The notes beneath the pieces were generated by a model. It did not search any database. It was not told the DNA's origin and saw nothing but the letters and a program-made list of their open reading frames with translations. The translations under genes and the position numbers were made by a program. DNA of 11,829 bases from Zancudomyces culisetae (lineage: Eukaryota > Kickxellomycota > Harpellomycetes > Harpellales > Legeriomycetaceae): the NCBI GenBank assembly GCA_001969505.1, contig LSSK01001748.1, positions 1 through 11,829 of the forward strand, written 5' to 3'. How positions within the stretch are numbered: the stretch's first letter is position 1; each line of letters starts with the position of its first letter. This document shows, in pieces, positions 7,637 through 11,829 of this stretch.

Positions 7637-8260
7637 ACAGTGAAGCAGAAAAGGGACGTAAACTACCTGGAATTCCATCAGGATTCAGAAGTGGAAAATG
7701 ACGTATTGGCAGTCGCACGCCAAGAATCATCACCCAGAAAGAGTATCCCGTACAGAAGAACGACACCTATTAGCCGAGAAGCCCCGGAACCAAGGAAGTA
7801 GCGATTAATGCAGGAACAAGGAGAAGACATGATAGTAGAGACTAACATAGTAGTTCCACCCGCCATAGTGAAAAAAGTAGCATTTGAGGAAGGCACGGGT
7901 AAGAAGTCAGGAAGTAGTGCAAGTAAGGAGCAGCTGGAAGAACAGGTTAAGAGTCAGAGTCAAGGAAGAAAACCTAGAGGAACCATTAAGATGGTGGAAG
8001 GAATAAAACCCTTTTCGCTGAAGGAATAACTTGAGAAATGGAAACCAGAGATCAGTTTCCCGCAACTTATGGATATAGCACCAAGTCTGACTACAGAGAT
8101 GAACAACCTGTGCAAACGAACAAAAAGCACAGAATTGAATGAAATACAGTTTGAATCGCCTAGGACTACTAACTGCAAGATTCGAGTGACCATCTTCGAT
8201 ACAGAGTTGTGGGCAGTGGTTGATACGTGAGCCGCCTGTTCGGTAGCAACTCCTAAGTTA
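7637..8260 (+). pseudogene. Gag-pol linker and protease N-terminus, broken by in-frame stops
   Basis: The gag frame continues here without any frameshift. It is cut by TAG at 7799-7801, TAA at 8027-8029 and TGA at 8228-8230, after the gag TGA at 7634-7636. The stretch after the last stop leads straight into the pol frame. The linker is charged and Gln/Lys/Glu-rich, with no recognised domain. At 8213-8242 the frame reads W-A-V-V-D-T, stop, A-A-C-S-V: this is the retropepsin active-site loop, with the TGA exactly where the Gly of D-T-G is expected. One substitution (GGA to TGA) would explain it. TAG and TAA could come from CAG and CAA by C-to-T change; that is inference. The protease would normally cleave the Gag-Pol polyprotein; this copy cannot encode it intact. 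Confidence 0.85.
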
Positions 8261-11200
8261 ATGGGTATGTGGGGTTTAATTGCAGATGAGGAGTGCTATC
8301 AGATAATAATTACCGCCGATGGTAAGAAACATCATTCATTAGGAAGGATTACCAATGTGCCAATTTACATTGGAAGGTACAGACTCGAAGCCGATATGAC
8401 CATCATGGAGAGGAATGACAACACCTTGATACTGGGTACCGATTGGTTGCTGGATCACAAGGCACAGTTAAACCTCAAGACTTCCGAACTAAAGTTACCT
8501 ATTGATAAGATGGAACTGAAGATACCATTGATAACGTCAACCAGTAATAACAGAATCAAACGGGAAGAGACTGAACTATGTTATATGTTAAAGGCATCCA
8601 CAGAGGAAGCATCGACAAAAGATGAGTACGAGGATGTTAGAATTAAGGAAATATTGGAACAGAATTCAGAGATTTTTGCAGAAAGTATCGAAGACCTCTC
8701 GCAGACACACCTTACCGAACATAAAATAGTACTGAACGACGATACGCCGATAAAGCAAAAGCCGTATAGAATACCCCACCATTTACATCAACAAGTGAGG
8801 AGTGAGCTTCAGAAAATGGAAGAAAATGGAGTAATCTCTCCATGTGTATCCGAATGGTGCTCGCCCGTGGTGGCAGTGTGGAAAAAGGACGGGAAGCTAA
8901 GGATTTGTGCGGATTACCGCAAGCTGAACAGCGTTACAAAGAAGGACTGTTATCCGTTACCAACAATTGAGGACATATTCATGGCGTTGGCAGGGTCCAA
9001 AGTGTTTAGTAGTCTCGACGCACGCAGCGGATTCTGGCAGATCCGTATGCACGAGCCAGATAAGGACAAGACAGCATTCTCGATACCAGGCAGCGGAAGT
9101 TATAGTTATAACGTGATGCCATTTGGGCTGTCGAATAGTCCTGCATCGTTTCAGCGAATTATGGAACAAGCATTGGCACCAGTGCTATGGAAAGTAGCCG
9201 TCGTATTTATAGATGATATTATCATTTATTCTGAAAACGTGGATCAGCATTTGCAAGACCTCCAACAGGTATTCGACCTACTAAAGGAAAGTCAAATTCA
9301 GTTGCACCGCGAGAAGTGCAAGTTAGGGATGAGGAAGTTTAAATATTTGGGGCATGTAATTTCCGACCAGGGCATAGGAACTAGTCCTAGTAAAATTGAA
9401 GCGGTAATGAGAACAAAAAGCCCGACTAGCGTAAAGGAAGTTCAAGCATTTTTGGGTCTCACAGGATATTATAGGAAATTTGTGGACGGGTATGCAAAAA
9501 TAGTGGCACCTATACTGAAGTTGCTTAAAAAGGATAGCAAATGGCATTGGTCTAACGAGTGTGAGACGGCAGTAGTCCAACTGAAGGAAAAACTATGTGA
9601 GGCACCGACTCTAGCCCATCCTGACTGGGAAAGGGAGTTCATTGTAACTACAGACGCCAGTGTTAGCGGAGTCGGCGCTATACTGTCGCAACAGTTTGAT
9701 GACGGAGAGAAGCCTATCTCATATGTAAGCAGGATTACCAACCATCATGAAAAGAATTATTCAGTGTCGCATCTGGAAGGACTAGCAGTGGTTTGGTCAG
9801 TCGGTAAATTCAAATATTACTTGTATGGGAAACATTTCACCTTGAGGACGGACCATAAATCACTAGTACAACTGTTCAACAGTAAGGATATAACAGGGAG
9901 AGTGGCCAGGTGGGCCATGATCCTCAGGAACTACGACTATACAATAGTCCACATTCCAGGAAAGGCGAACCCGGCCGACGCGTTATCAAGACTGGACAAA
10001 GGGGATCAAAATAGTAACGAGGAAGTAATTGATATTTTCACCTTAGATTATTTATATTACAATGCGATAAGAAATTACTTGAAAGATTATAGCTACCCTT
10101 CTGGCGCAGACGATAATTTCAGGAATAAACTAAGGAACAGGGCTAAGAAGTATGTACTAAGGGATGAATTACTGTATCGAAAAGCTAAAGGCGCATTACG
10201 TGAAGTATTACACGAGAGAAATATACGAGAAACGATCACCCAGATACATGAAGAATCTCATCACGGCATTGAGAACACATGGAGGATAGTGGCAGAATTT
10301 TATGCAGGAGAAGGACTGTATGAAGTCGTCAAACAAGTGGTCACCGAGTGTGTGTATTGTCAGTACTACAAAGGAAACCGGGTAAAACGCAGCAAGCTTA
10401 ATCCCATTATCGGACGTAAACCATTTGAGATATTTGGCCTTGACGCAGTAGGACCGATTAACCCGATATCGAAGTCAGGAAATAGGATCATTATAACCGG
10501 GATCGACTATCTAACGAAATGGCCGGTAGCCCAGGCTGTAAGTAATATAAAGTCAGAGACTATTGTTAACTTTATCATAACTAAAATAGTACAGGATTTC
10601 GGAGTACCGTCACAGATAATCACGGATCGCGGACCTGGATTCATAGGCGATGTAGCGACCAAGGTATACGAGTTTTTACAGATCAAGCATACACCAACGA
10701 CGTCCTACCGACCTCAGTCCAATGGACAGGTCGAGAGACTCAACCAGACGTTAAAGAACGTTCTCGTTAAGCAATGTATGCACGATAAAAAAAACTGGGA
10801 TGCCTATTTGTGGAAATCCCTGCTAGCAGTCAGGACTATGAGAAACCGAACAACGCAGTTTAGCCCAGCCGAGTTGTTGTACGGTGTTAAGTTGGCAACA
10901 CCAGTCATTTGGACCCCACCACCAGAAGTTAATGATTGGGATTTGGCAATACAAGAGAGAATAGCGAGTATGGATACAGGGATAGATGAGTTAAGAAACA
11001 CCGGGTTGGAGAACAGTGTACGCGCCAAAGCAAAGGAGAAGTTAGTCTACGATAAAGCGATTAAGGTAACAACTTTTGCCGTGGGAGACTTAGTTATGAA
11101 GGCTAATGAACAACAACTTTGCAAACTTGAACGCACATGGGAAGGGCCGTATAAGGTTGAACGGATACTCAGATATGGCACTTATATCATTTCGGACAAC

Positions 11201-11353
11201 GAAGGTAATAGAGACTTAGTGCATGGTGAAATGTTAAAAAAGTTTCATCATAGTCAGTACATGGTCCCCGAGGTTTCTAACACACTTAAGTCGAAGTTGA
11301 AGCGATTCCGTGAGAGAGTGAGTCCAATCTGGGGTCGGGGTTCTGTCGTGTAG
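8261..11353 (+). CDS. pol: Pol: protease C-terminus, reverse transcriptase, RNase H, integrase
   Basis: 1030 codons open from the first Met after the protease stop. That Met lies inside the protease domain and is probably not a true start. Residues 1-85 are the rest of the retropepsin (I-L-G-T-D-W-L). RT, about 160-365, has K-D-G-K-L-R-I-C-A-D-Y-R, S-S-L-D-A (D253), N-V-M-P-F-G-L and F-I-D-D (D318, D319). RNase H, about 455-580, has D465, E506, D531 and D573. Integrase has an HHCC zinc finger (H663, H667, C697, C700) and the catalytic triad D728, D789, E825 (spacing D-60-D-35-E). A GPY/F-type C-terminal module (W-E-G-P-Y) lies near 960-1005. No chromodomain is evident. The enzymes copy element RNA into DNA and insert it into the host chromosome. 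All catalytic residues are present and no stop or frameshift follows the protease. The ORF ends 10 bp inside the 3' LTR. Host codon adaptation looks weak, as GC content is far above the flanks. Confidence 0.95.
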   Translation: MGMWGLIADEECYQIIITADGKKHHSLGRITNVPIYIGRYRLEADMTIMERNDNTLILGTDWLLDHKAQLNLKTSELKLPIDKMELKIPLITSTSNNRIKREETELCYMLKASTEEASTKDEYEDVRIKEILEQNSEIFAESIEDLSQTHLTEHKIVLNDDTPIKQKPYRIPHHLHQQVRSELQKMEENGVISPCVSEWCSPVVAVWKKDGKLRICADYRKLNSVTKKDCYPLPTIEDIFMALAGSKVFSSLDARSGFWQIRMHEPDKDKTAFSIPGSGSYSYNVMPFGLSNSPASFQRIMEQALAPVLWKVAVVFIDDIIIYSENVDQHLQDLQQVFDLLKESQIQLHREKCKLGMRKFKYLGHVISDQGIGTSPSKIEAVMRTKSPTSVKEVQAFLGLTGYYRKFVDGYAKIVAPILKLLKKDSKWHWSNECETAVVQLKEKLCEAPTLAHPDWEREFIVTTDASVSGVGAILSQQFDDGEKPISYVSRITNHHEKNYSVSHLEGLAVVWSVGKFKYYLYGKHFTLRTDHKSLVQLFNSKDITGRVARWAMILRNYDYTIVHIPGKANPADALSRLDKGDQNSNEEVIDIFTLDYLYYNAIRNYLKDYSYPSGADDNFRNKLRNRAKKYVLRDELLYRKAKGALREVLHERNIRETITQIHEESHHGIENTWRIVAEFYAGEGLYEVVKQVVTECVYCQYYKGNRVKRSKLNPIIGRKPFEIFGLDAVGPINPISKSGNRIIITGIDYLTKWPVAQAVSNIKSETIVNFIITKIVQDFGVPSQIITDRGPGFIGDVATKVYEFLQIKHTPTTSYRPQSNGQVERLNQTLKNVLVKQCMHDKKNWDAYLWKSLLAVRTMRNRTTQFSPAELLYGVKLATPVIWTPPPEVNDWDLAIQERIASMDTGIDELRNTGLENSVRAKAKEKLVYDKAIKVTTFAVGDLVMKANEQQLCKLERTWEGPYKVERILRYGTYIISDNEGNRDLVHGEMLKKFHHSQYMVPEVSNTLKSKLKRFRERVSPIWGRGSVV
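11331..11343 (+). other. Possible polypurine tract before 3' LTR
   Basis: GGGGTCGGGGTTC sits directly before the TG of the 3' LTR, where the plus-strand primer is expected. It is G-rich, but TC breaks the purine run and TTC ends it, so it is atypical. The same bases encode the last residues of Pol. Confidence 0.4.
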
Positions 11354-11691
11354 AGATACGACGAGAACTTATAAGCAACATGCTTTTATTTATTGGTTAT
11401 TAGGTTTTAGTTTTATTATGTTTTTAAGATTGGACTTTTTCTATCCTTTTGTGGTTTTTGTCTAATAGTCTTTTAATTATAAATTTTTATTAAAAATTGT
11501 ATGGAATTTTGGGAGTAAAAGGAAATTCTCAACAGAATTTATTTAGTGATTTTTAATCTGAAAATAAACAATGATATTGAATCCACTAGCAATAAAATAT
11601 TTTACTGTTATATATAAGTATAAAATATAAGATACAGTGATAATTAATTAAATAAGTAAATAATATATAAAACAAAAAATTTAATTCATCA
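11344..11691 (+). repeat. 3' LTR (348 bp, TG..CA)
   Basis: It matches the 5' LTR with about 93% identity. Differences cluster at about 11414-11432, 11526-11540 and 11590-11615; two are single-base indels. The first 10 bases contain the end of pol, including its TAG (11351-11353). The T-run module is kept (11429-11466). Its base GTCTAAT differs from the 5' copy by one C/T change that would still allow a G-U pair in RNA. Confidence 0.93.
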
Positions 11692-11792
11692 CATGTTGTA
11701 TGCTTAGTTCTATCCAAGCTAAACTATTGGATGAACAGCATACAGCTTCTCAAACATCGAATAACCACCGTTATCTCGGGTGTTCGAGCTAG
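11691..11792 (+). pseudogene. Short coding-like tail beside the 3' LTR
   Basis: Starting at the last base of the LTR, the frame T-C-C-M-L-S-S-I-Q then about 25 more codons runs to TAG at 11790-11792. The first codons (ACA TGT TGT ATG) are the same, in the same frame, as the end of the minus-strand fragment at 2632-2964. This could be the missing 3' part of that family, cut by the insertion. The protein is unknown and the match is only 12 bp, so this call is tentative. Confidence 0.25.
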
Positions 11793-11825
11793 TAATCTGG
11801 GATTACTAGGGTGAAATTATCACCC
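11697..11825. other. Chain of four consecutive hairpins
   Basis: (1) 11697-11744: TGTATGCT, GTTC and ATCCAA pair with TTGGATGAAC and AGCATACA, 18 pairs with three bulged bases on the left strand. (2) 11749-11765 with 11770-11788, CTC.AACA..CGA.ATAAC type, with bulges and loop CACC. (3) CTAGTAATC 11789-11797 with GATTACTAG 11801-11809, 9 perfect, loop TGG. (4) GGGTGA 11809-11814 with TCACCC 11820-11825. They follow each other almost without spacers, as in the chains at 5-197 and 2643-2810. The chain may continue past the window end. Confidence 0.7.
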
Positions 11826-11829
11826 AAAA

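Larger units (their letters stand above)
6467..11691 (+). mobile_element. Ty3/gypsy LTR retrotransposon, full length, protease-defective
   Basis: A 5225-bp element: 5' LTR, PBS-like site, gag, linker/protease, RT, RNase H, integrase, G-rich tract, 3' LTR. The order RT-RNase H-integrase places it in Ty3/gypsy (Metaviridae) rather than copia. There is no envelope-like ORF after integrase and no obvious chromodomain. All coding parts share one frame, interrupted by in-frame stops at 7634, 7799, 8027 and 8228. The LTRs differ at about 25 positions (about 7%), so the insertion is not recent. The five bases next to the TG..CA ends do not match (ACACA and CATGT), although CACATGT occurs across both junctions (6463-6469, 11690-11696). 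The element is clearly GC-richer than the flanking DNA. Confidence 0.95.

Noticed and set aside
7238-7896. Antisense frames opposite gag and the linker
   Set aside because: Shadows of the gag-pol frame; no domain and no conserved motif.
8228-8230. UGA read as glycine or another recoding event
   Set aside because: It would restore D-T-G, but three other stops of all types lie in the same frame; simple inactivation is the more economical reading.
11230-11353. Chromodomain or envelope gene after integrase
   Set aside because: Only a short basic tail follows the GPY/F-like module, and the stop codon lies in the LTR; no room for another gene.
221-11466. Bacterial-type intrinsic terminators
   Set aside because: The hairpin plus T run looks similar, but the genome is eukaryotic and no genes end there; treated as a recurring module of unknown role.
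11749-11829. tRNA gene (GTGTTCGAG resembles a T loop)
   Set aside because: No acceptor, D-arm or anticodon-arm pairing fits around it; the simple hairpin chain explains the sequence better.

Overview
The window looks like nuclear DNA of a eukaryote with a very AT-rich genome. Its right half (6467-11691) is a complete Ty3/gypsy-type (Metaviridae) LTR retrotransposon with gag and pol. Its left half (1-6466) is AT-rich, repeat-rich and almost free of genes. There is no operon structure, no ribosome-binding-site pattern and no host housekeeping gene. The base composition and the style of the Gag/Pol proteins suggest a fungus, for example an AT-rich early-diverging lineage such as Glomeromycotina. 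That is only an impression; the sequence does not fix the taxon.

Layout. 1-219: a coding-like, hairpin-rich fragment on the plus strand. 221-736: a hairpin with a T run, three 26-bp tandem units carrying CRE-like palindromes, then AT-rich filler. 737-1147: two direct copies (A, B) of a repeat of about 190 bp; a third, inverted copy (R) lies at 6241-6436. 1791-2219 and 5022-5449: a nearly identical (about 99%) inverted repeat of about 429 bp. The 2.8 kb between its arms holds a second, degraded copy of the coding-like fragment on the minus strand (2632-2964) and several elaborate hairpins. 6467-11691: the retrotransposon (5' LTR 346 bp, PBS-like site, gag, gag-pol linker with protease, RT, RNase H, integrase, 3' LTR 348 bp). 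11691-11829: a short coding-like tail and a chain of four hairpins.

The retrotransposon keeps one reading frame from the gag ATG to the pol stop, about 4.5 kb. Four in-frame stop codons interrupt it, all between the Gag zinc knuckle and the protease active site. The last stop replaces the glycine of the protease D-T-G motif. All catalytic residues of RT, RNase H and integrase are present. The two LTRs differ at about 7% of positions, so this is not a fresh insertion, yet pol has no stop or frameshift after the protease. As it stands the copy cannot make a normal protease. It might still supply RNA or RT/integrase fragments.

The least explained part is the non-LTR material. Two coding-like fragments differ mainly at synonymous positions and both carry hairpins at matching places. 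A 12-bp word, ACATGTTGTATG, lies in the same reading frame at the broken edges of two fragments. A pyrimidine / G-cluster / T-run hairpin module recurs in the LTRs and in unrelated repeats. A near-identical inverted repeat could flip the block between its arms.
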